Source: CAJQQY01 sp964352225 (GTDB taxonomy: Bacteria > Bacteroidota > Bacteroidia > Chitinophagales > Saprospiraceae). From it: a DNA stretch of 12,993 nt. The notes under the pieces were generated by a model, which saw only the letters and a list, made by a program, of their open reading frames with translations, had not been told where the DNA came from and ran no database searches. The DNA lies in contig CAYGRM010000180.1 in the NCBI GenBank assembly GCA_964352225.1, forward strand, positions 1 to 12,993, in the 5' to 3' direction. The translations under genes were made by a program, and so were the position numbers. Shown here piece after piece: positions 1 to 7,900 of this stretch; the first letter of the stretch is position 1, and each line of letters starts with the position of its first letter.

Positions 1-102
1 TTACTACAAAAGCACTACGTATAGTTTTTTTTTGAAAGTGAAAACTAACATATACGCTTCCAATATATGAATAATTTTTAGAATATAATCATAAACTACA
101 AA

Positions 103-141
103 AAAAACTTCCATTATTTTCTCAATAAAATAGAGGTTTTT
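103..141 (-). terminator. possible terminator after the small membrane protein gene
   Basis: A nearly continuous inverted repeat lies 5 to 43 bases past the stop of the minus-strand gene. The outer arms AAAAACTTC (103-111) and GAGGTTTTT (133-141) pair with one G-T wobble. The inner arms TATTTT (115-120) and AAAATA (127-132) pair perfectly, with a 3-base bulge at 112-114. Read on the minus strand the hairpin ends in a run of seven T. The stem is AT-rich, so this is a moderate call. Confidence 0.4.
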
Positions 142-145
142 AGAA

Positions 146-733
146 CTAAGGGAGGCTATTTGGAATTTTTTTTAAGGGGTGAATTCCCTTAAAATGGATG
201 GAGTCTAGCCTTTCAATATTTTGCTTTATTTCTTGAAAACTTTTTTCAGTCTTTAATAATTTGGGCTCTTCGGGAATAATAATTTTTTGAGAAAGATTCG
301 GTTTTTTCTTGTTAGATTTCTTCACGGTATTACTCTGAGCCGTTTGTAGTTTAATTAATGTTTCCCTTAAGTTTTTGTTTTCATTCAAAAGGAAATTAAC
401 ATTTTGCTGATCTATATTAGCCACCTCTTCAAGTTTATCAATGATGTCCCGCAAATTATTATACTCTTCGTTTACCGTTCGAGCTTCCTTTTGTAGAGGC
501 AATGTTACCATTGAAATGATGCCTGAGAAAACAAAATTTGTAATTAAAAAAAACCATAAAATAGGAAAGAACTTATTATCGATCTTTTCTTTTTTAATAG
601 CTACATAGATTAATGCAGCAGAAAGGATAGTGATTAAAACGGTGAAGGCGACGTAAACATTTCCATCCGCAAATTTTGAAATAGCAGTCAAGACCTCAGT
701 TGTAAATTTAGATTGATCATCAATGAATAGCAT
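146..733 (-). CDS. hypothetical two-helix inner-membrane protein with coiled coil
   Basis: I do not recognise a family for this 195-residue protein. Two hydrophobic segments are visible, at about residues 26-46 and 56-76, separated by a short Lys-rich loop (KKEKIDNK). From about residue 83 to 132 the sequence is charged with regular hydrophobic spacing, which suggests a coiled coil. The tail is Lys- and Ser-rich (around residues 138-150) with no obvious fold. The Lys-rich loop and no cleavable signal peptide suggest an inner-membrane anchor. Which side the coiled coil faces is not certain, and a scaffold or sensor role is only a guess. The start is an ATG at 733 with no Shine-Dalgarno sequence, only an AT-rich leader. 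The gene is divergent from the small gene and kinase at 1060-3134, and stands alone on its strand. Confidence 0.7.
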   Translation of the reverse strand: MLFIDDQSKFTTEVLTAISKFADGNVYVAFTVLITILSAALIYVAIKKEKIDNKFFPILWFFLITNFVFSGIISMVTLPLQKEARTVNEEYNNLRDIIDKLEEVANIDQQNVNFLLNENKNLRETLIKLQTAQSNTVKKSNKKKPNLSQKIIIPEEPKLLKTEKSFQEIKQNIERLDSIHFKGIHPLKKIPNSLP

Positions 734-1059
734 AAGTATACGATTTAGGTTTTAAAAAATAGGTTGTTGAATCCAACTTTTATAAAAGCTAATTCACCGT
801 TTTATTTATTATAACTATTAACCATTTGTAATTCTTTTTCTGTGAGTATTTTAATTGATTAACAAATATTTAATGTGTTCATTAAGGAAATGGAAAGTTA
901 ACTTTAAGTTTTTTTTGTAATTCGTTAATTAAGTCTTAAAACAGAGATACAACTCTTAGCATAGTTTTTGTTTTTACCTTATCAGATAAAAAATCTCTGA
1001 TTTCCAATCTTAAATTTTATCTCCCTTTCCTAAAGATTAATTAGCAAAATTACAGGTAA
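734..1059. other. divergent intergenic region, no gene seen
   Basis: This 326-base AT-rich stretch separates the minus-strand gene starting at 733 from the plus-strand gene starting at 1060, so it should hold promoters for both. I found no good match to the Bacteroidota TANNTTTG -7 box correctly placed in either direction. The nearest on the plus strand is TAGTTTTTG near 962, which has one extra base. An imperfect hairpin, ATCAGA (981-986) with TCTGAT (996-1001), could fold in the leader of the 1060 transcript. No tRNA, small ORF or repeat stands out. Confidence 0.6.
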
Positions 1060-1299
1060 ATGATATCAACACCTTTTCGAATCAATAAATTTCAAGAGTT
1101 AGAAAGCGAAATTTCTATACCCAAAGCAAATAATTTTAATCCTTCCTTTGCTATTCTTTTTGACTCATTAGATGGTGCTGAGTTAACTTTTCCGGTATTA
1201 AAAGAATATCAAGTAGATGATTCAATTGCGGATGTAATGAATTTTCTCCACGTAAATATATTTGAGAAAAATAATTTCATACATCATCTACACAATTAA
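1060..1299 (+). CDS. small hypothetical protein upstream of the hybrid kinase
   Basis: This is a 79-residue acidic to neutral protein with no signal peptide, no membrane segment and no motif I recognise. The middle (about residues 30-50, FAILFDSLDGAELTFPVL) looks like a folded strand/helix pattern rather than random translation, and the C-terminus is His/Asn-rich. It ends 8 bases before the ATG of the hybrid histidine kinase, in a different frame, so the two are probably co-transcribed and perhaps translationally coupled. The position suggests a partner or input protein for the kinase, which has no sensor domain of its own, but that is inference. It could also be a remnant of a longer gene or a chance ORF; there is no strong ribosome-binding site to help decide. 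Confidence 0.45.
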   Translation: MISTPFRINKFQELESEISIPKANNFNPSFAILFDSLDGAELTFPVLKEYQVDDSIADVMNFLHVNIFEKNNFIHHLHN

Positions 1300-1307
1300 T
1301 TGAATTA

Positions 1308-3134
1308 ATGTTAACCAGGCCAAACAATAACCTTATAAATTTAATTGAAGCACTTGATGTGGATCAGGATGCCAAATACCAATTATTAGAGGAAGTTAAA
1401 ATACTCAATAAGAATTTATTGTATTCTGATTTTAAAATCAACAGAACGGTAAAGGATAAAGAGAATATCACGAATATTTTAAATGAAACGATCAAAAGAT
1501 TAGAAGAGAAAAGTGCTGCTTTAAGTATTCAAGCGAAGGAGTTAGAGGAACAATCAAAATTTAAAGAACAACTTTTTGCTAATGTAAGTCATGAATTAAG
1601 AACACCACTCCATGGGATTTTGGGAATGGGGCATTTATTAGATCGAACTCCAATGAATGTGATTCAAAAAGGCTATACCGATATTATTAAAGGTTCTGCA
1701 GATAATCTATTAGTTATTATTAATGATATTTTAAGCCTTTCGCAAATCAATGCGGGAAAGATGAAAATCACTAATCATCCTTTTTCTATTAAAAAGTTGC
1801 TATCAGACTTAGAGACAATGTTGGAGTATAGAACTAAGAAAAAAGGCATACAACTTAGTTTTAATTTATCAGATAATTTTCCAGAATATCTTAGAGGAGA
1901 TCAGACAAGGATTTATCAGATTCTCCTTAATCTGCTCAACAATTCGATTAAGTTTACTCATCAAGGTTACATCCGTTTGACTGGTGAGGTGATCTATATT
2001 GATGGTCAAGAAACTAGGCTTCAGTTTGAGATAGAGGATACTGGGATTGGGATGAAGAAGGAAAAATTGAAATCTATTTTTGAAAGTTTTACTCGAGTTC
2101 ATGAAGAGCGAGGTAAGGTGTATGAGGGAGCAGGATTAGGACTTAATATTATTAAAAATCTTTTATACTTACTTGATGGATCGGTGGATGTTGAAAGTGA
2201 AGAAGGGAAAGGAACTATTTTCAAAATTCAAATTCCATTTCAAATTCCAGATGATGAAGCAATTGATCGATTAATCCAATCTCAGGAAAAAACAACGATT
2301 CCAGCTGAGTGGACTCAATTGAATTTTTTGATGATTGAAGATAATACTGCGAATATTTTATATGCAAAAGATATTTTCCAGTCTTGGAATTTAAATCTGG
2401 ATATAGTTCCAACTATAGGGGAGGCAGAGAAAGTGATGAGTAAAAAATACGATTGTATCCTCTCAGATGTAATTTTACCTGATGGAAATGGACTGGACTT
2501 TATTTCAGCGCTAAGGAATTGTCCAAGTGCAATAAATCAAAATACACCAGTAATAATATTGACGGCAAGTACTAATGAAAAAGGAGTTACTCAAGCTAAA
2601 GAAGTTAAGATTGAAAGTTATTTAAGTAAACCTTTTCCTCCTGATTTCTTAATCAAGGAATTTCATAGGATATTAAAAACTAAAACCATACCCGACAACT
2701 TGAAAAATAAAATATCATATTCAACACACCCAACGAAAATAACAGAACCAATGAAAGTTAATTCACAAAATGAAATAAGTTCATTTCTTGAGGTACTATC
2801 TAAAAGATTTAAAGGTCGAACAACTTTAATGGTAGAGATGGGCAAAATATTTTTAGACCAAGCTCCTGTGATGAAATCTATTTTAGAAAATTCTCACCAA
2901 CAAGGAGATTATGAGTCAATTCGATTTGAAGCTCACAAATTTAAATCTACCGTTAATATTATTGGCTTAGATTCATTGAGAGCATTTGCTCATAAAACGG
3001 AAGAATTGTATTATCATGGGAAACCTAAAGAATGTACAGAGCAGTTATTGCATGATTTTGTGGTTCAGTTAGAGTTAGACACTCAAAAAGTGAAATCTGC
3101 ATTAGAGGAGCTTTCTCAAGCTTCAGTAGAGTAG
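1308..3134 (+). CDS. soluble hybrid sensor histidine kinase (HisKA-HATPase-REC-Hpt)
   Basis: This 608-residue signalling protein autophosphorylates a His and should relay phosphate His-Asp-His internally to an external response regulator. Visible order: N-terminal coiled-coil-like region (about 1-85); HisKA with the H box FANVSHELRTP, phospho-His 95; HATPase_c with N box NLLNNSIKFT (208-217), G1 DTGIGM (244-249), F box around 257-262 and G2 GAGLGL (274-279); receiver domain with acidic pair E344/D345, phospho-acceptor D387, T419 and K441; C-terminal Hpt with AHKFKS, phospho-His 543. All key catalytic residues are present. There is no transmembrane segment, PAS, GAF or other sensor domain, so it is cytoplasmic and must get its signal through the coiled coil or a partner. 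No output regulator is adjacent. The start follows the 79-codon gene by 8 bases. Family assignment is secure; the pathway is unknown. Confidence 0.95.
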   Translation: MLTRPNNNLINLIEALDVDQDAKYQLLEEVKILNKNLLYSDFKINRTVKDKENITNILNETIKRLEEKSAALSIQAKELEEQSKFKEQLFANVSHELRTPLHGILGMGHLLDRTPMNVIQKGYTDIIKGSADNLLVIINDILSLSQINAGKMKITNHPFSIKKLLSDLETMLEYRTKKKGIQLSFNLSDNFPEYLRGDQTRIYQILLNLLNNSIKFTHQGYIRLTGEVIYIDGQETRLQFEIEDTGIGMKKEKLKSIFESFTRVHEERGKVYEGAGLGLNIIKNLLYLLDGSVDVESEEGKGTIFKIQIPFQIPDDEAIDRLIQSQEKTTIPAEWTQLNFLMIEDNTANILYAKDIFQSWNLNLDIVPTIGEAEKVMSKKYDCILSDVILPDGNGLDFISALRNCPSAINQNTPVIILTASTNEKGVTQAKEVKIESYLSKPFPPDFLIKEFHRILKTKTIPDNLKNKISYSTHPTKITEPMKVNSQNEISSFLEVLSKRFKGRTTLMVEMGKIFLDQAPVMKSILENSHQQGDYESIRFEAHKFKSTVNIIGLDSLRAFAHKTEELYYHGKPKECTEQLLHDFVVQLELDTQKVKSALEELSQASVE

Positions 3135-3151
3135 TTATATAAGTTATATAA
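3134..3151. repeat. short AT-only tandem and inverted repeat after the kinase stop
   Basis: GTTATATAA occurs twice head to tail (3134-3142 and 3143-3151), beginning at the last base of the kinase stop codon. Because the core is palindromic, TTATATA and TATATAA also form a 7-bp inverted repeat with a 3-base loop. It has no G-C pairs in the stem and no T run, so it is a poor terminator. It sits in the 64-base gap between two convergent genes. Confidence 0.4.
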
Positions 3152-3198
3152 AGGAAAGGACGGGTTTCAATATTTCAGAATAAGAATGATTGAAGCGA

Positions 3199-3921
3199 TT
3201 ATTTATTTGGGTAGGCTATGAAATAATAGTTTAGCCCCTTTTCAAATTGTTCGACAAATTCTTTTTTAGAAAAAGGCGTTGCCTTTTTTAGCCATTTTTT
3301 CATGGTTGAAATATTCAAACCACACTCTTCATTAAGCAAATTAAAAATTTGCTCTGGACGGATTCCATAAACATCAGCACCTCCTAAACCATGTTCAAAA
3401 ACCACGATAGGTTGATTTCTTTTGATGGTTTTTTTGCCACCTTCCATAACTAAGAATTCAGCACCTTCCACATCTATTTTAATAAAGTCAACTTTTAGAT
3501 CGTCAGGTAAAACATGATCCATCAAATCAATTTGAATAGTAATTGAAGTATCTTTCTCATTTGGCTTGTCATATTTTCTTTTTTTCATTCCACTATACCC
3601 AGGGTTAGTAATGACATGATTAAAGGAAGAAGTACCTTTTTCATTGCTCAGGCCTAATTGATGAAAATGGCAATTTGAGGGGAATTTTTTTTCCAAAATA
3701 TTAAAGAAGCTGGGAATAGGTTCGAAACCATGATGTTGCCCATTTGGCGCATGTTTAAGCATTATTTCGAGTACTTCTCCTTCATGGCATCCTACGTCGA
3801 TGCAGTTTGAGTTCGGGGTCAAACATTTTTTTAAAACCTGTTTAGTTTGCTGATCATATTGCTGATTTTTGGTAAAAGCAATCGGCAATTTTTTGATAAG
3901 ATTTTTGATTTGTTTTTTCAC
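3199..3921 (-). CDS. FkbM-family SAM-dependent methyltransferase
   Basis: This 240-residue class I methyltransferase has the SAM-binding motif CIDVGCHEGEV (40-50), an acidic FEP at 66-68 where motif II is expected, and the family-typical DFIKIDVEGAE (145-155). Those last residues are the hallmark of the FkbM family, whose members usually O-methylate sugars or other small metabolites. The substrate here cannot be read from sequence. There is no signal peptide, so it is cytosolic. The start is a GTG at 3921: no in-frame ATG precedes the SAM motif, and the next Met is residue 54, too late. The gene is convergent with the kinase and divergent from the exported protein at 4231, so it is a single-gene unit with no glycosyltransferase or polysaccharide neighbours. 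A role in decorating surface glycans is possible but unsupported. Confidence 0.88.
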   Translation of the reverse strand: MKKQIKNLIKKLPIAFTKNQQYDQQTKQVLKKCLTPNSNCIDVGCHEGEVLEIMLKHAPNGQHHGFEPIPSFFNILEKKFPSNCHFHQLGLSNEKGTSSFNHVITNPGYSGMKKRKYDKPNEKDTSITIQIDLMDHVLPDDLKVDFIKIDVEGAEFLVMEGGKKTIKRNQPIVVFEHGLGGADVYGIRPEQIFNLLNEECGLNISTMKKWLKKATPFSKKEFVEQFEKGLNYYFIAYPNK

Positions 3922-4230
3922 AAAGTGATTTTTACAAGGTTTTTTAAAAAAAAGGAGTGTGCAAAAATAGTATGAAATTTTCCGAAAATAGGTCTCATTA
4001 CCAGTTTAATTAATTAAAAAATAGTGTAAAACTTTTGGTTGAAAAAGTTGATTTTAAGCTAAAATGTTTGAAATTTGTAGTGTTATTTAAACCCACCTAT
4101 CTACAACCCACTCATTTTATTTCCTATAACTCCCATCAAATGTTATTTTATATAATAAAAAGCGATGATGTTTAGTTATTTTTACAGACATTGAATTTCT
4201 TTTACAAATACTCAAAACTATACACAACAC
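3922..4230. other. divergent intergenic region, no gene seen
   Basis: This 309-base AT-rich stretch lies between the GTG start of the methyltransferase and the ATG of the small exported protein. It contains a T6A8 run at about 3941-3953 and a perfect 14-bp palindrome, TTTAATTAATTAAA, at 4005-4018. A weak promoter candidate for the plus-strand gene is TTG (4048-4050), 19 bases, then GAAATTTG (4070-4077), which misses the TANNTTTG consensus at its first base. No RNA gene or ORF is convincing. Confidence 0.5.
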
Positions 4231-4644
4231 ATGAAAGGAATATTTACACTTTTTTTACTCACCCTTTCCATCCTTTCTTTTGCGCAAAAAAAATCCTCTG
4301 AAACTGTGGAAATTGATGAGCGATTAACCGAGGTTTATGACATTGAATATTTGACTAAATTAAAAACTGAAAATCCGTTTCTATTGCAACGATGGTCTTT
4401 TTATCTCGATAATGCCTATTATATAATGGATTTTCCTATGGAAAAAGGGAATCCAGATTATCCAACTATTGAGGTTGCTGATTTAAGTAATATTAATATC
4501 TTGCTTTTGGAAAAAAGTCAAAAGATGACTCGAGATTTTGATAAACTTACCAAGTATAAAATCAAGGGAACAAACAAAATTTTAGTTTATTATTCAGGTA
4601 AAGAATTCAATCAAAAATTGAATAAATTTATCGGGCGAAAGTAA
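4231..4644 (+). CDS. small exported hypothetical protein
   Basis: This 137-residue protein starts with a clear signal peptide (MKGIFTLFLLTLSILSFA, residues 1-18) with likely cleavage before Q19, so it should reach the periplasm or beyond. There is no lipobox Cys, so it is not a lipoprotein. The mature part is about 119 residues, rich in Lys, Tyr and Leu, with no cysteine and no T9SS C-terminal domain, and I recognise no family. The last 30 residues are basic and end in GRK. It starts at an ATG preceded by an A/C-rich leader without Shine-Dalgarno. It precedes the giant adhesin gene on the same strand by 281 bases. That gap makes a shared transcript unlikely but not excluded. Confidence 0.75.
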   Translation: MKGIFTLFLLTLSILSFAQKKSSETVEIDERLTEVYDIEYLTKLKTENPFLLQRWSFYLDNAYYIMDFPMEKGNPDYPTIEVADLSNINILLLEKSQKMTRDFDKLTKYKIKGTNKILVYYSGKEFNQKLNKFIGRK

Positions 4645-4871
4645 TTTTTTATCAGGCTCATCAATCCCAAAATACTCTACCAATTAAAAACTAAAACGAC
4701 TAGGCAGCAAAAACTGTCAAAAATCTATCAATGTAGAGTTATTAAGCTGTAGATTTTGGTAAAGAACCTACTAATTTTTAACTTTCATATGATCTTAAAA
4801 AACAGACATTCAATTATTTCTTTCTACCCCTAATTATCCCCTGAACTTTTTAACATTTTGAACAATTTTAT

Positions 4872-4910
4872 TTTTATAAAATCCCCACAAAATGGTTTTA
4901 TAAAAATCCC
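4872..4910. repeat. direct repeat upstream of the giant adhesin gene
   Basis: TTTTATAAAATCCC (4872-4885) is repeated as TTTTATAAAAATCCC (4896-4910) with starts 24 bases apart. Each copy holds the palindrome TTTTATAAAA. The second copy ends 15 bases before the adhesin ATG. Spacing of a little over two helical turns would suit a regulator binding both copies or a feature of the mRNA leader, but AT-rich intergenic DNA also produces such similarity by chance. Confidence 0.4.
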
Positions 4911-4925
4911 AAATCTGATTGCTTT

Positions 4926-7900
4926 ATGTGCAAACACTTACAAATATTTAAATTGAATAAACTAATACACACTTCCACCTTTCGTTTTTCTAACCATTGG
5001 TTAGTTTTTGCTTTTAGCATCCTTTTTTCCTCTGTTGGATATGGTCAATCTTACTCTATGGATGGTACTCCAATCACAGATTGTAGTGGATTTTTCTATG
5101 ATAGCGGAGGTAGCACAGGGAATTATGGTTCTTCAGAATCTTTGACAACTACCATTTGTTCTGATGGCACGGATGGGACGCACATTCAATTAATTTTTTC
5201 AGCTGTAGAGTTGGCAGGAGGAGATGAGATATGCTTTTTTGATGGGCCAGATGTAACAGCACCAGCATTAGCTTGTAATGGTGACTTTATGGTTGGATCT
5301 CCATTTATAATTCAGGCGACTGCTGCAAATACTTCAGGATGTTTGACTATTACTTTTAACTCAGATGGATCTGGAGAGACTGCAGGTTGGCAAGCAGATA
5401 TGAATTGTATTCCATCTTGTCAAACGATTCTGGCAAATTTAGTTGATTCTGATCCAGTAGTAAGTCCAGTTGATACTGGATATATTGATATTTGTCAAGG
5501 GGAAAGAGTCTTTTTTTATGGCGAAGGAATTTATCCTCAAGATGGAGTAGTGTATAATCATTCTGATTTGACTTCTTCTTTTGAGTGGGACTTTGGTGAT
5601 GGTAATTTTGGACTTGGGCCTAATGTTTCTCACATTTATGAGGAGTCGGGTGGTTATATTGTTCAATTGACCATTACCGATCAATTTGGTTGTACAAATA
5701 CTAATTTTTTAAATCAACGAGTAAGAGTTTCTACAAATCCGTCGTTTGCAGTTTTGGCAGATTTTGATGCAGCTATTTGTGCTGGAGATACCATTAATTT
5801 GAATGCGATTGTTAGTCAGTTTGATAGTGCTTATTCGGTAGGAGTATCTGCATATGAAGGAAGTTTTCCAACTTCAGGTACTCGATCAGATTCGTTAGCA
5901 TTGCCTGATGGGACTGGAGCAGCATATGAAACGAGTATTGGTTTTTCTAATTTTTCTCCAGGTCAAGTTTTAACAAATATAAATGATATTATTTCTATTT
6001 GTGTGGTTATGGAGCATTCATGGTTACGGGATTTAGAAATTTCAATTGAATGTCCAGATGGAACTTCAATTATTTTACATGATCATCCTGGGAATTTTGG
6101 GGGGGAAGTGTTTTTAGGAGAACCCTTTGAAGCCGATGAAGCATTGCCAGAACCTATTCCTGGAGTTGGCTATGAATATTGTTGGACGCCAAATGCAACC
6201 AATGGAACTTGGTTGGAGTATGCGAATAGTACGGGGGTAAATACCTTACCTGCAGGAGATTATAATTCATTTGATCCAATGTCAGATCTTTTAGGATGCC
6301 CTTTAAATGGAGAATGGACGATTTCAGTTCAAGATCTTTGGGGAATAGATAATGGGTTTATTTTTGAGTGGAGTATCGAATTTGAGTCTTCGCTTTATCC
6401 AAATATTGAAACATTTACTCCGCAAATTGTAGATTATAATTGGCAAGATAATCCTTCTATCTTTTTTCAAACTAACGATTCAATAGCCGCTTCTCCACAA
6501 AATGCTGGTACGGCAAGTTATACTTTTGAAGTTACAGATGACTTTGGTTGCACCTATGATACTTCAATATTTATAACAATTTTACCTCCTACTCACCCTG
6601 ATTGTTTTAGTTGCCCTGACCCAGAGCCAACGCTTCAAGATACAAGTATCTGTGATGGAGCAACAGTTTTTATTGATGCAGAGAGTACGACTAGTCTTGG
6701 AGGTCAACCGATTACCTTTGAAACTTTTCCAACCTATCAGATTGGATTTGCGAACCATCCTCCATCCGATCCTTTCGAGGCTCAGTTGGAAGTTACTTCA
6801 ATAAATCCACTAACCATAACCAATGCAGAAGCTCAACTTTGTGGTGTCTGTGTTAATTTAGAAACAGATTTTGATGGAGATATTCGATTATTTCTTCGAT
6901 CTCCATCAGGGCAAACGATGGAACTCTCAACTAATAATGGAGGTGCAGGAGATAATTATACAAATACTTGTTTCACTCCAGGAGCAACTACTTCAATTAT
7001 TGGAAGTTCAGCACCATTTACTGGAGAGTTTATTCCAGAAGGAGATTGGAGTGATTTGGATGGGTCGACTATCAATGGAGTATGGGAACTATTAGTTTCA
7101 GATGGATTTGGAGTTACCAAATTTGGAGTGTTAAATTCATGGTCGATATGTTTTAATACTGAAAATAATGTTGAGTATAGTTGGTCTGCAAATGCTGGAT
7201 TATCTTGCTATAATTGCCCAGATCCAGTTGCAAGTCCTGCCACTACAACTACTTATATTTTAGAAGTTTCAGACGATTACGGTTGTTCAAGTATGGATAC
7301 GATCACGATTAATGTTGATTCCTCTATTCCTGCACCAGCCAACGTAATGTGTGATACGATGGGAAGTGGTAATCTTAATTTTACTTGGGATGCAGTTGGA
7401 GGTTTTTCAAATTATTTAGTCAACGTCAATGGAACAGGTTGGGTGCCATCCAACGGAGTCCTTTCTCATTTGGTAAGTGGATTATCAAATGGAGATGTAG
7501 TGACGGTCGAAGTGCAAGTGAATGCTTTAAATATTAATTGTTCAATTGAAGTTTCGAGTGCAACTTGTACTTATCTTTTATGTGATATTTCTCTAGAGGC
7601 TACGGGAATTACCGGCCCATCTTGTTTTGATACCGATGATGGAACGGTCGTTGTCCAAGCCATGGGAAATGGAACTGGGCCTTTCTCTTATACTTTAGAT
7701 AATAATCCTTCACAAGCAACTGGAATCTTTAATGTTGGAGCTGGAGATCATTCTATAATTTTGACTGATGTAGATGGATGTGCTGATACAGTTATGATAA
7801 ATGTTCCTACAGCAGATTCCATTTTTGTGGATGTAGCGATTGATGATGTTCCTTGTTTTGGAGATAGTAATGGAACAGCCACAGCAACTGGTTCGGGAGG

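Noticed and set aside
1060..1310. Frameshift joining the 79-codon gene to the kinase as one broken gene
   Set aside because: The kinase has its own ATG after an 8-base gap, the frames differ, and the small protein does not resemble a kinase sensor domain. Nothing indicates a recent break.
4005..4018. Perfect 14-bp palindrome TTTAATTAATTAAA as an operator
   Set aside because: It uses only A and T in a very AT-rich spacer and is not positioned against any recognisable promoter.
4720..4757. Hairpin AAAATCTA / TAGATTTT with an alternative TCTA-TAGA pairing, a possible riboswitch-like switch before the adhesin
   Set aside because: The stems are only 8 and 4 bp, AT-rich, with a 22-base loop and no recognisable aptamer. 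Such pairing is common by chance in this composition.
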